Virus record (IMG/VR): IMGVR_UViG_3300037562_000021
Location: 1-28,276 of that record
Source of the DNA: a virus
Length of the DNA stretch: 28,276 bases
Reading direction: 5' to 3' (one strand)
The position numbers and the translations under genes are program-made. The notes under the pieces are model-generated. The model was not told where the DNA came from. It did not search any database and saw nothing but the letters and a program-made list of their open reading frames with translations. Shown here piece after piece: positions 5,174 through 12,288 of this stretch; position 1 is the stretch's first letter; the number at the start of each line of letters is the position of its first letter.

Positions 5174-5200
5174 GTTTTTTTAGAAGATGATGTAAAAAAC
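5174..5200. other. AT-rich hairpin before the late genes
   Basis: GTTTTTTTA and TAAAAAAC flank a 10-base loop (GAAGATGATG), with one T bulged. It lies in the 140-base gap between the uncertain 82-aa frame and the first late gene. It does not have the GC stem of a standard terminator; it may be a weak pause site or an easily melted element. Confidence 0.35.
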
Positions 5201-5266
5201 TAATGGATGGTAGTAAAAAAATAATCGTTCAAATTTGGGCGGTTTAAATGCAAAGGGGTAAAAGTC

Positions 5267-5917
5267 ATGGGAGAAAAGATCAAGAAGGATGTAAGGGAAT
5301 GGGATTTGAGTTCATATCCTGAGAAAGACCCGAGGGATGGGATGGCAGGGAGTCGGTGGTGGAGGTTTACGGTGTTGGAGAGTGATGGTAGAACGGCGCA
5401 TAAGCGGGTGGTTGAGACGGTGACGAATGATAAGGGTGAGCCGATGCGGGATGATGATGGGAAGGTTATGAAGCGGGAAAAGATTGGTGGGCCTAGGATG
5501 TGGGCGGTAACGGGGGGGATAGGAGCGGAAGGGTTTAAGAAGGGGTTACAGGGGCATCCGGCATCGAAGATTGCGGTGGTGGATATTTTGAGGGCGGAGA
5601 AGGAGATAGCGGGTAAGCCGAGTATTGTGCAGATGGGGTTGTTTTACGAGCCGGTGTTTGATGATGAGGGGAGGCAAGTGGATTGGAAGGAGCAGGACAG
5701 GAAGAAGGAGTTTGTGCCGAAGTATTGGCGGGATATGACGGTGCAGTATTACGATGAGGATAGGCCTAAGGCGTATAAGAATGCTGTAGATCCTTATGCC
5801 GGGCAGAAGAAACCAACGACTAGGATACAGGAGTTGACTGAGGAAAATGAGTTGATGAGAAAGAAGTTAGAGGCTGAAAATGAAGAACTTAGACGGCGAT
5901 TGGAGAAGAAAAAATAA
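5267..5917 (+). CDS. Hypothetical phage protein with C-terminal coiled coil (216 aa)
   Basis: The start follows AGGGG at eight bases. The protein is charged and rich in Trp/Asp/Lys (SRWWRFTVLESDGR, WRDMTVQYYDEDRPKAYKN), with no Cys, no membrane helix and no recognised catalytic motif. The last 35 residues (RIQELTEENELMRKKLEAEN and on) are a textbook heptad coiled coil. It is the first gene of the rightward packaging series. The coding strand is markedly G-rich, with many AGG, GGG and GTG codons. The stop overlaps the next ATG (TAATG). It could be a structural or DNA-packaging accessory protein, but that is a guess from position. Confidence 0.7.
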   Translation: MGEKIKKDVREWDLSSYPEKDPRDGMAGSRWWRFTVLESDGRTAHKRVVETVTNDKGEPMRDDDGKVMKREKIGGPRMWAVTGGIGAEGFKKGLQGHPASKIAVVDILRAEKEIAGKPSIVQMGLFYEPVFDDEGRQVDWKEQDRKKEFVPKYWRDMTVQYYDEDRPKAYKNAVDPYAGQKKPTTRIQELTEENELMRKKLEAENEELRRRLEKKK

Positions 5918-6114
5918 TGTTAGAACTTGAGTTGATAGGGTTTGGGATTTACTCAGTTGGTTTGGTTTATTTAGGGTGGTATGAAGGCCGAAAGAGTAAG
6001 TGGGCCGAGCAGTATGGAGTACCGCCTGTAAATTTACAACAACAATCAGAGGATGAAACGCCGGAGCCGTTTGAGGCTTCACGAAATCAACCACGTTCTT
6101 TAACAACAGATTGA
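5917..6114 (+). CDS. Small single-pass membrane protein (65 aa)
   Basis: The protein begins MLELELIGFGIYSVGLVYLG, a single hydrophobic helix, followed by a positively charged flank (WYEGRKSKWAEQ) and a hydrophilic tail ending EASRNQPRSLTTD. The topology is likely N-outside, C-inside by the positive-inside rule. The ATG shares its A with the TAA of the preceding gene, so translation is coupled. It could be a holin-like, spanin-like or accessory inner-membrane protein; no family recognised. Confidence 0.6.
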   Translation: MLELELIGFGIYSVGLVYLGWYEGRKSKWAEQYGVPPVNLQQQSEDETPEPFEASRNQPRSLTTD

Positions 6115-6122
6115 GGTGAGGG

Positions 6123-6452
6123 ATGGCAACGCCAGAAGAGATAGCGCAGATGAGGTATCAGCATTTTGTTGATCGGTTGTTGGAGGGGGAGTTGGATGAG
6201 TCGGAAGGTGATTTGTGGATGGAGGTTTATGAAAAGGTTTGTGAGATGCACCCGAGCTTTCCAGATAATTTGTTCCCTATTGGTTTAGGAAAGGATGTTC
6301 TCCAAAGAAGCCCAACGACATTGGTGATTAATGGGTGGGGGAGAACAGAGGCTCCAACGATTGAAGCTTTGATGAATAAGATTGTGAGGGCGTATGAAGA
6401 GTGCAAACGAGATCGATGGGGAAAATTTAAGCGAGCCGGAAAAGAAACGTAA
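6123..6452 (+). CDS. Hypothetical phage protein (109 aa)
   Basis: The start follows GAGGTGAGGG. The sequence is helical and acidic (MATPEEIAQMRYQHFVDRLL, then EGELDESEGDLWMEVYEKVC) and ends in a basic tail (KRDRWGKFKRAGKET). The last 59 bases overlap the TerS-like gene in a different frame. The position directly before the terminase genes suggests packaging or head assembly. No family recognised. Confidence 0.65.
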   Translation: MATPEEIAQMRYQHFVDRLLEGELDESEGDLWMEVYEKVCEMHPSFPDNLFPIGLGKDVLQRSPTTLVINGWGRTEAPTIEALMNKIVRAYEECKRDRWGKFKRAGKET

Positions 6453-7314
6453 GGGTCAACCTAAAGGTGGATGGCCTTCCGTCAAGGCGAGGAAAGCAAA
6501 GCGAGAAGCATTAAAAGAAAAAGGGATTTTTGGTTCAGAGGATGAGGAAAAAACGGGTACCTATTATTTAGGTGCCGATGAAAACATCCCACAAGGTCCG
6601 TACAAGACGCAAGCGGAAAGGTGGGACGCCTACCGCAAGGTTTTGGATTTGAATGCGGTTCGTGAAAAGAGGGGGAAGAAGAGACTCGCTGAGAAACTAA
6701 TTGAGAGATATGTCGGGGTTCCATACCAAGAGTTTGACCGGGAAATTTTTACAACCGGGTTCCAAAATTTCCGGTTGGCAAAAGCGTCAATGCACATAAC
6801 AGGAACGCTTGCCGATATTGCCCCGGCGTTGAGGTTGGCGTTGCTTGAGTTGGCGCAGGATATGGAAACGGATAAGGGGAAAGACCCGAAGAAGCAGAGG
6901 GAAATGATTTCGTTGGTTTCGACTGTGATGGAGAAATTCGGGATACAAAAGATCGATACTTCGTATGCTGATTCTTCGCAGGATATGGATACCGAGGAAG
7001 CGATTGAAGAGGGAATGAGAATTGTTCAGGAGATGAAGGGGCATGAAGAGTGCGAACAATGGTTTACAACTGTCGCCACTAACACCAGAAAGAGCCAGGG
7101 AAAACCTCTTTCGATTAAGTCAGATCGCGGAACATCTGAGAACGATAAAGATGGTGGACCCGGTAAAGATTTGGAGGCCGTTCCCATACGTCAAGAAACT
7201 TCTAACGAGCAAGTTGAAGTACCTAATGATGATCGGGTGCAATCGACTGAGCAAAACGGATTGGTTGACAACGGACTTCAGTCTAGCGGCAATGGGGAGA
7301 CACCCAACATTTAG
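6394..7314 (+). CDS. Putative small terminase subunit (TerS-like), 306 aa
   Basis: I infer TerS from its position directly upstream of the large terminase and from its layout. A basic N-terminal region (KKRKGQPKGGWPSVKARKAK) could contact DNA. A helical central part follows (residues 75-215, including YKTQAERWDAYRKVL and ALRLALLELAQDMETDKG), and then a disordered, Ser/Asn/Glu-rich C-terminal tail. The tail (residues 217-306) lies in another frame over the first 90 codons of the large terminase. The start has only a marginal site (GAGGG three bases upstream) and begins with the same MKSAN as the next gene. No diagnostic TerS motif is visible, so the function rests mainly on synteny. Confidence 0.55.
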   Translation: MKSANEIDGENLSEPEKKRKGQPKGGWPSVKARKAKREALKEKGIFGSEDEEKTGTYYLGADENIPQGPYKTQAERWDAYRKVLDLNAVREKRGKKRLAEKLIERYVGVPYQEFDREIFTTGFQNFRLAKASMHITGTLADIAPALRLALLELAQDMETDKGKDPKKQREMISLVSTVMEKFGIQKIDTSYADSSQDMDTEEAIEEGMRIVQEMKGHEECEQWFTTVATNTRKSQGKPLSIKSDRGTSENDKDGGPGKDLEAVPIRQETSNEQVEVPNDDRVQSTEQNGLVDNGLQSSGNGETPNI

Positions 7315-7939
7315 GACGCCTAAGAACTGTACGATGTGGATTTCGGTGGAGAAGAATGACAAGGTTGACCAAGTTTTAGAGCCAAAGTTTCGGGAGAAGT
7401 TGATGCCTGGGCATTGGGAATACAACAGCAATAAGCATATTTTCTATGTGAAGTGTGGGGCAAATAATTGGTCGGAAATCGTTATAAAATCGCAAGAATC
7501 AGGGAGGGCAAGCTATGAAGGTTCGAAGGTTTACAGGCTTGCATTCGATGAACAGCCGGATGAGCAAATATTTGATTCAGCACTTATTAGAACAGTCGAT
7601 ACCCGAGGTCAAGTTCTTGTGGCGGCAACGATGTGGGAGTTTGGGATTACCTGGCTTTACGACAGATTTATCGTTCCTTATCTCGAAGGTAAAAGGGGTG
7701 ATCTTGAATTAGTGGGAAAGGATCTTCCGATGGAGTCCAATCCCATGCTCGACCCGCAAGAGATTGCCGAGCAAAGAAGGCAGACGGCACTCAGGAGTCC
7801 CGAGGAAAGCGCGGTCCGGTTTGACGGGAAGTACATTCCAATCGGAGGATTGACGCCGTTTAATTTAGAGGCGTTGAAGCAGTATCGGGATAACCAGGGG
7901 AAAGCAGTAGAGGCAGAACTTTATTACGGAGGCAACTGA
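7043..7939 (+). CDS. Large terminase, ATPase domain as a separate protein (298 aa)
   Basis: This is the N-terminal motor half of a TerL DNA-packaging ATPase. The Walker A position is residues 65-72, GCNRLSKT, where most terminases have a Gly in place of the Ser before Lys-Thr. Walker B is RLAFDE (D169, E170), followed by the coupling segment VLVAATMWEFGITWLYDRF. The protein ends at residue 298 (EAELYYGGN), just where a normal TerL of 450-600 residues would cross into its nuclease domain. Its TGA overlaps the ATG of the GroES-like gene, and the nuclease half is a separate gene at 8550. The first 272 bases overlap the TerS-like gene. Packaging activity presumably requires assembly with the nuclease protein. 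Confidence 0.85.
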   Translation: MKSANNGLQLSPLTPERARENLFRLSQIAEHLRTIKMVDPVKIWRPFPYVKKLLTSKLKYLMMIGCNRLSKTDWLTTDFSLAAMGRHPTFRTPKNCTMWISVEKNDKVDQVLEPKFREKLMPGHWEYNSNKHIFYVKCGANNWSEIVIKSQESGRASYEGSKVYRLAFDEQPDEQIFDSALIRTVDTRGQVLVAATMWEFGITWLYDRFIVPYLEGKRGDLELVGKDLPMESNPMLDPQEIAEQRRQTALRSPEESAVRFDGKYIPIGGLTPFNLEALKQYRDNQGKAVEAELYYGGN

Positions 7940-8553
7940 TGATCGCTTTGAATGACCGAGTAATTGCCAAGGTGAGTAATATGCCTGAGAAAACTAAGGG
8001 TGGAATTATTTTGCCAACTCAAAACTTTCAAGAGGGACAGGCGAAGATAAATATTGGGAAAGTTCTTGCGGCTGGACCTGGATTAACTCTGCGAAACGGG
8101 GAAGTGATTAAAGTCCCCGTCAAGGCAGGTGACGTGATTGTTTGGGAACAGTACGGGGCGCTTAGGTTTGAAATTCTAGGCCCAAAGATTGTTTGTATCC
8201 GAGCCGAGGACATAGGAGCGATTCTTGACCCGTCTGAATATGACGAAGGGTGGTTTGAAGAGTTTGATGGTGGTCAGGACGCTATAAATGATGATGCCGT
8301 GTCAGCTTATGCCAAAGAACAGCGTGATAACCAAGGAAAGCTTCCCGACCTATGCGAATGCGAACTTCTTTGCCAGGAGTGCGGGGCAAAAGAGAATATC
8401 GCCTTACCGTGGAAGGATTCGATGGGAACCGTGGATGATGCCTTACTTGCCACCCAACTTTGTTACAAGTGCAATAAACCAGCCTACAAGGTTTCCAAGA
8501 AAATTCTTAATTCACAGATACACGTTGATGGCGGTACTCCGAGGTTCCATTGA
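7939..8553 (+). CDS. GroES-like co-chaperonin with C-terminal zinc ribbon (204 aa)
   Basis: Residues 1-95 are a GroES/Cpn10 domain: MIALNDRVIAKV, a mobile-loop region ending in GGIILP (residues 21-26, matching the GGIVL that binds GroEL), then GKVLAAGPG and VKAGDVIVWEQYG. Bacterial GroES is about 95-100 residues; here about 105 are added. The tail is acidic (EYDEGWFEEFDGGQD), then shows CECELLCQECG (139-149) and CYKC (175-178), a zinc ribbon. No GroEL is present, so it would work with host GroEL, as T4 gp31 does for the capsid protein. It overlaps both terminase halves (TGATG, then TTGA). The tail contains RDNQGK (129-134), also found at the end of the ATPase gene. Confidence 0.85.
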   Translation: MIALNDRVIAKVSNMPEKTKGGIILPTQNFQEGQAKINIGKVLAAGPGLTLRNGEVIKVPVKAGDVIVWEQYGALRFEILGPKIVCIRAEDIGAILDPSEYDEGWFEEFDGGQDAINDDAVSAYAKEQRDNQGKLPDLCECELLCQECGAKENIALPWKDSMGTVDDALLATQLCYKCNKPAYKVSKKILNSQIHVDGGTPRFH

Positions 8554-9278
8554 AACCGAACATAAAGGTCATTGCGGGTGGGATGTGGAAGTTTTATGAA
8601 GATCCCCGCCCGGAATACACTTATGTAATGGGCGTGGATACGGCTTCTGGAAAAGAGGGCGCTAATGAAACGGTTGCCCACATTCTTTGTGTCAATACAG
8701 GGAAACAGGTAATAACAAGCGGAGGCCAATACGCACCTGAAGATTTTTGTGGACAAATTGAAATGGCGGCTTATCTCTACAATGAAGCCTGTATAGGAGT
8801 TGAAAGGGAGTTTCATGGCGTCACGATCATTAACTATCTCAGGCAAAAGCTTTACCCAAATATTTACTTCCATCCTTCTCACCTCACGGCGTTCAACGGG
8901 GCACCAACGGAGTTTGGATGGGATGCGAGGCGATACCGGCAAATCGCGATTGATTGGCTTCAACAGGACATTGGGTATTCCGTTTCTAAGGTTCCGATGG
9001 AACAAGATAGGGCAATCTGGCTTAAAGACCCTGAGACAATTACCCAATTGGGGTATTTTTGGAGGAATAAAAAGACGGGCAAGTTTGAAGCGCCTCCGGG
9101 CAAGAGGGATGACAGGGTATCGGCTCTTTATATTGCCAACTACATACGCAGAGAGGTTTACCCGTTAATATTTGCGGTAGAAGCGCCGAAGGAGAAAGAG
9201 ATGACATTCTTGGAGAGAATCCAGCAAGGGGATAAGGCGGAGGACCGAAATATGGGGAGGCGTGATCTTGACTATTAA
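8550..9278 (+). CDS. Large terminase, nuclease domain as a separate protein (242 aa)
   Basis: This is the C-terminal RNase H-fold nuclease of TerL, which cuts concatemeric DNA at the start and end of packaging. The two-metal site is visible: D30 in YVMGVDTASGK, E85 in ACIGVEREFHG, and D187/D188 in GKRDDRVSALY. It contains no Walker A. The best start is TTG 8550, which overlaps the GroES stop (TTGA) and has CCGAGG seven bases upstream; an internal ATG (residue 12) lacks a usable site. The C-terminal tail after residue 205 is charged and may contact the portal. Together with the 298-aa ATPase it equals one complete TerL of about 540 residues. Confidence 0.85.
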   Translation: MKPNIKVIAGGMWKFYEDPRPEYTYVMGVDTASGKEGANETVAHILCVNTGKQVITSGGQYAPEDFCGQIEMAAYLYNEACIGVEREFHGVTIINYLRQKLYPNIYFHPSHLTAFNGAPTEFGWDARRYRQIAIDWLQQDIGYSVSKVPMEQDRAIWLKDPETITQLGYFWRNKKTGKFEAPPGKRDDRVSALYIANYIRREVYPLIFAVEAPKEKEMTFLERIQQGDKAEDRNMGRRDLDY

Positions 9279-9543
9279 ACTTGAAGCCTACCGATGTGAA
9301 AACGACAAATGTGGGTTCTTTCTTCATGCTAGGAAAAAGGGGACAAAGGGCGATAGGGCTAGGTGGATCATCCTTCGGGCGCATTTAGAGCCGGGTTCAT
9401 TCGTTTCTCGAACCTACTGCCCTCATTGCCATTGGGAGTTGAAGTTGGGACTGTTCAAAGAGCCGGAACACGAAAACATTGACGAAAAGCCATTGAGTGC
9501 GATAGATTTGATAAGGCGGATTTCTTTAAATGCAAAATCGTAG
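9268..9543 (+). CDS. Zinc-ribbon protein (91 aa)
   Basis: I choose TTG 9268 as the start because GGAGG lies seven bases ahead; the upstream GTG at 9262 is only one base from that site. Cys residues come as C-x4-C (YRCENDKCGFF) and C-x2-C (RTYCPHCHWELK), separated by about 40 residues, forming a zinc ribbon. It overlaps the nuclease gene by 11 bases. Its place between terminase and portal suggests a packaging accessory, but the partner is unknown. Confidence 0.65.
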   Translation: MTIKLEAYRCENDKCGFFLHARKKGTKGDRARWIILRAHLEPGSFVSRTYCPHCHWELKLGLFKEPEHENIDEKPLSAIDLIRRISLNAKS

Positions 9544-9823
9544 AGTCTGCTGGTACTGCCATTATCAAAGTTTGGCGACAGATGTAATCATCGGGACGCA
9601 TTCTCACAAGTGCCCACGATGCGGGATGGAGGCTTATCAATATCTTGTGAGCCAGATTGACCGGGCGTTAGGAACTCGATACTTCGTTCATTCGTTGGGC
9701 GAGGTAATGAGGGCGGGGCGGGAACGCCCCCATCTCCTTATTCATGGGCTGTCCAAGACAGACATGATGAGACACACGGTGGACAAACTGGATGCCTACG
9801 TTCCAAACGGATCAATTCACTAA
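9530..9823 (+). CDS. Zinc-ribbon protein (97 aa)
   Basis: The gene starts at ATG 9530, overlapping the previous gene by 14 bases. It begins MQNRRVCWYCHYQSL, and the second pair follows in HSHKCPRCGMEAYQY, a compact four-Cys zinc ribbon in the first 35 residues. The rest is helical with basic patches (LGEVMRAGRERPHLLIHGL). Its 3' end overlaps the portal start by 32 bases. With the preceding gene it makes two consecutive zinc-ribbon proteins; they are not obviously similar to each other outside the Cys pattern. Confidence 0.65.
   Translation: MQNRRVCWYCHYQSLATDVIIGTHSHKCPRCGMEAYQYLVSQIDRALGTRYFVHSLGEVMRAGRERPHLLIHGLSKTDMMRHTVDKLDAYVPNGSIH
9715..9730. other. GC-rich hairpin with GNRA loop upstream of portal start
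   Basis: GGGGCG-GGAA-CGCCCC forms a six-pair GC stem with a GGAA tetraloop, inside the zinc-ribbon gene and about 60 bases before the portal ATG. It encodes RAGRERP, so it may be coding chance, or an mRNA structure affecting portal translation. Confidence 0.4.
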
Positions 9824-11996
9824 CTCCCAATCGGTAAATGCCGATGTTCCGCAGGAAGATCCTAAAGTCGTTTATCGCTTTGTTACCGACTGTGTTACCG
9901 ACTCTGAAATTTACCGCAACCAATTCTCAGTTCTCTCCGATTCAAAATCCTGGGTAGCAGACGCAACTAAATACGAAGAACTCTATAACGGGAAACTTTA
10001 TTCCAAACGGGAAAAACTTCCTTACGAATGCAAGGAAGATATTTACCGGGACATGGTGGACTTCAACACAACCCTCTTGGTTCAGTTTGAAGTTAAGGAT
10101 TATGTTAAAAACATAAATGAAGAACCCTCATCTATTGACGCCGATACGATGAGCCGCATTCTTAATTACTGCATTGATGAGTTGAATGATGGGAAAGAAA
10201 AGGAAGAAGAGTTCGTAACCATCTCCGGCCAGATGGGAAACTCGATTTATAAATTCAACCCGATTGAAGTTGACGGGTATGTTTGGCCTGGGCACGAAGT
10301 TGTTGACCCGAGGCAATTCGGAATTTCCCCAAACGCTAGAGGGCCGAAAGACGCAGTATTTTGTTTTTGGAAACGGCCCGTCCCTACATATGAACTCAAA
10401 CAAAAATTCCCAGACCACAAAGATGCAATCAAACCAGACGTTGATGTTTCTGATTACGGTTCTGGAAAGGGTGGGGTTCCGAATGGATCTGATGGCGCAG
10501 TTCTGATAAACGGATTAGGGACTTCCGCTTATGTGGCTATGAATAAAATGGTTTCTCTTTTTACCGGAAAAGAGCAGTCACTTCAAACGGTTCTTACTGA
10601 GTTTTACTATCGTGATCCAGAAATGATTACGATAAAGGACGAGGAAGAGTTAGATAAATGGATTGAAAGCAATCCGGCTTTTGGCAGTGAGTTTTTCAAA
10701 CAGGACGCAAAGGGGACTTATTTAAAACGGTTACAAGATGAGCCGGAAGGATTGAAGGTAAAGAAATTTCCTTTCGGGCGGAAGATTATGACCATCAAAG
10801 ATATTGTCTTGATGGACGAAGCTAACCCGTACCCGTTTATTCCCTTCGTGGGAGGCAAATGCTTCGCAAGGCCAAAAACATTTTGGTCTAAGGGGATTGT
10901 CGAGGTTGTCCGTGAACCGGCTCAGAATATTCAGTTAATGACTTCGGGACTTGCGGCCAACACAGACTATCGGTTGCGACCCGCATTCTATTGCCAATCT
11001 AATCTCCCCGGAAAAGTTAAAAAAGTTCCAACCGAGCCAAACTCTCTTGAATACTTCCCAGGTCAAATTAACGCTGTCCCTGTCGGACAATTACTCCCGC
11101 AAGATGTACAAGCGGCAATTGCGTATCGCCAAAAGAAAATGGAAACCACGGCTGGATTGGATTCGATTTTGGCTGGAAATAACCCGCAAGGAAATTATTC
11201 GGGAATTCAAACCAATACTCTCATGGAGGGTGCATTAGGAAAGACGGCTCCCCGGCTTCGCTGGCTTAATCGTTCCAGAAAAGATTTAGGCGGGATGTAT
11301 CTTTGGTTTCTTCAAACGTGGTGTACCGATGAGAGGATGATTAACTTCCAGAGCCAAGATGAGAAGATGTTGAAGGTTCAGATGAATCAACTGGCGATGC
11401 AAGGCGGCAACCCGGTTGTTTCAAATGACGTGACTAAAGGGAAGTATCAATATTTCATTGATGTGAATGTTACCCAACCGGCATCCCCGTCTCAGGCGTT
11501 TGCTCAGGTTCAGCAAATTGCGAAAATATTTGCCCCATTTGCCCCGATAGAGGCCGCAAGGATACAACTAGAAAAGGCTCCTGTGACGGGCAAGTGGGAA
11601 TACATGAAACGGTTTGAAGCCGCGATCCAAAGCCAACAGGAACAATCTGCGGCTCAACAGCAAATGCAGGTTCAAATCCAGACCGCCAAGATGCAGATGG
11701 ATCAAATGAAAACTGAAAGGGAATTGGACATTAAGGAAGTCCAGGCCGGGGCGAAGGCTCAAGAATCTCTTGCGTGGGTTATTCAGGCGCTTACCAAGGC
11801 TGTTACGGATGCTCAGGCGGTGGGGGCTGTTATTCCTCCTGAACTAATGATGGAGTTGAGGACGTTGGCGGCTTCTACAACTCAGGAATCTACAGCGGCC
11901 ATCAACACGGCTAGGCCAAATCTGCCAACTCCGCCTCAAATGCCTCCGACTCCGATAGGACAGGCGTACTTCCCTGGAGGACAACCACATGGCTGA
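9792..11996 (+). CDS. Portal protein (734 aa)
   Basis: This is the dodecameric ring at the capsid vertex through which DNA enters and leaves. Its length is near that of podoviral portals (P22, about 725). Portal-like features include an N-terminal helical part (residues 30-130), the signature-like DPRQFGISPNARG (about 173-185) followed by a beta-rich crown, the segment VREPAQNIQLMTSGLAAN in the clip/wing region, and MAMQGG-type C-terminal helices. Residues 615-660 are a Gln-rich coiled coil (QSQQEQSAAQQQMQVQIQTA), and the tail is Pro-rich (PTPPQMPPTPIGQAYFPGG). The start ATG lies inside the previous gene with only a weak GGTGG nine bases ahead, so it relies on coupling. The assignment rests on these features plus its position after terminase. 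Confidence 0.8.
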   Translation: MPTFQTDQFTNSQSVNADVPQEDPKVVYRFVTDCVTDSEIYRNQFSVLSDSKSWVADATKYEELYNGKLYSKREKLPYECKEDIYRDMVDFNTTLLVQFEVKDYVKNINEEPSSIDADTMSRILNYCIDELNDGKEKEEEFVTISGQMGNSIYKFNPIEVDGYVWPGHEVVDPRQFGISPNARGPKDAVFCFWKRPVPTYELKQKFPDHKDAIKPDVDVSDYGSGKGGVPNGSDGAVLINGLGTSAYVAMNKMVSLFTGKEQSLQTVLTEFYYRDPEMITIKDEEELDKWIESNPAFGSEFFKQDAKGTYLKRLQDEPEGLKVKKFPFGRKIMTIKDIVLMDEANPYPFIPFVGGKCFARPKTFWSKGIVEVVREPAQNIQLMTSGLAANTDYRLRPAFYCQSNLPGKVKKVPTEPNSLEYFPGQINAVPVGQLLPQDVQAAIAYRQKKMETTAGLDSILAGNNPQGNYSGIQTNTLMEGALGKTAPRLRWLNRSRKDLGGMYLWFLQTWCTDERMINFQSQDEKMLKVQMNQLAMQGGNPVVSNDVTKGKYQYFIDVNVTQPASPSQAFAQVQQIAKIFAPFAPIEAARIQLEKAPVTGKWEYMKRFEAAIQSQQEQSAAQQQMQVQIQTAKMQMDQMKTERELDIKEVQAGAKAQESLAWVIQALTKAVTDAQAVGAVIPPELMMELRTLAASTTQESTAAINTARPNLPTPPQMPPTPIGQAYFPGGQPHG

Positions 11997-12249
11997 CCAA
12001 AATACTTATTTCGATCAGATGGCTCCAAGATTACAGAGTATGCCCCTTCAACCTTCTGACCTGGATACGGCGCAAATGAAGAACATGATTGACATGGGCG
12101 CTTTTAGTGACGCTATGAAACAGCGTGTACTACAGGCCGTTCAACAAGCTTATTTAAGGCAGGGAAATTTTGCCAACAGGCCCGAACAATACGGGCAAGG
12201 CACCGCAAGCGTTTTAGCGCAATATGCGGCAACGGACAAGGATTTCTAA
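11989..12249 (+). CDS. Small head-region protein (86 aa)
   Basis: The start has a strong GGAGG eight bases upstream and overlaps the portal stop by eight bases. The protein begins MADQNTYFDQMAPRLQSMPL, is helical and Gln/Met-rich, has no Cys, and ends QYAATDKDF. It lies between portal and scaffold, where many phages carry a small head-completion or scaffold-associated protein. Function unknown. Confidence 0.65.
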   Translation: MADQNTYFDQMAPRLQSMPLQPSDLDTAQMKNMIDMGAFSDAMKQRVLQAVQQAYLRQGNFANRPEQYGQGTASVLAQYAATDKDF

Positions 12250-12288
12250 AAACAGACTCAACATAAATAAAAAAACAGGAGAATTAAA

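Noticed and set aside
5867-6106. Minus-strand frame opposite the small membrane protein
   Set aside because: No ribosome binding site and it opposes two coupled genes.
7939-8553. Intein, group I intron or homing nuclease as cause of the terminase split
   Set aside because: The intervening gene is a GroES-type protein with its own start, and both neighbours have proper stop and start codons; no splicing or HNH/LAGLIDADG motif is visible.
7930-8560. Simple frameshift error breaking one TerL gene
   Set aside because: The two halves are separated by a complete 204-codon gene, so a single indel cannot rejoin them.
8484-9047. Minus-strand frame of 187 codons opposite the nuclease gene
   Set aside because: No start signal, no recognisable motif, and it opposes a gene with clear catalytic residues.
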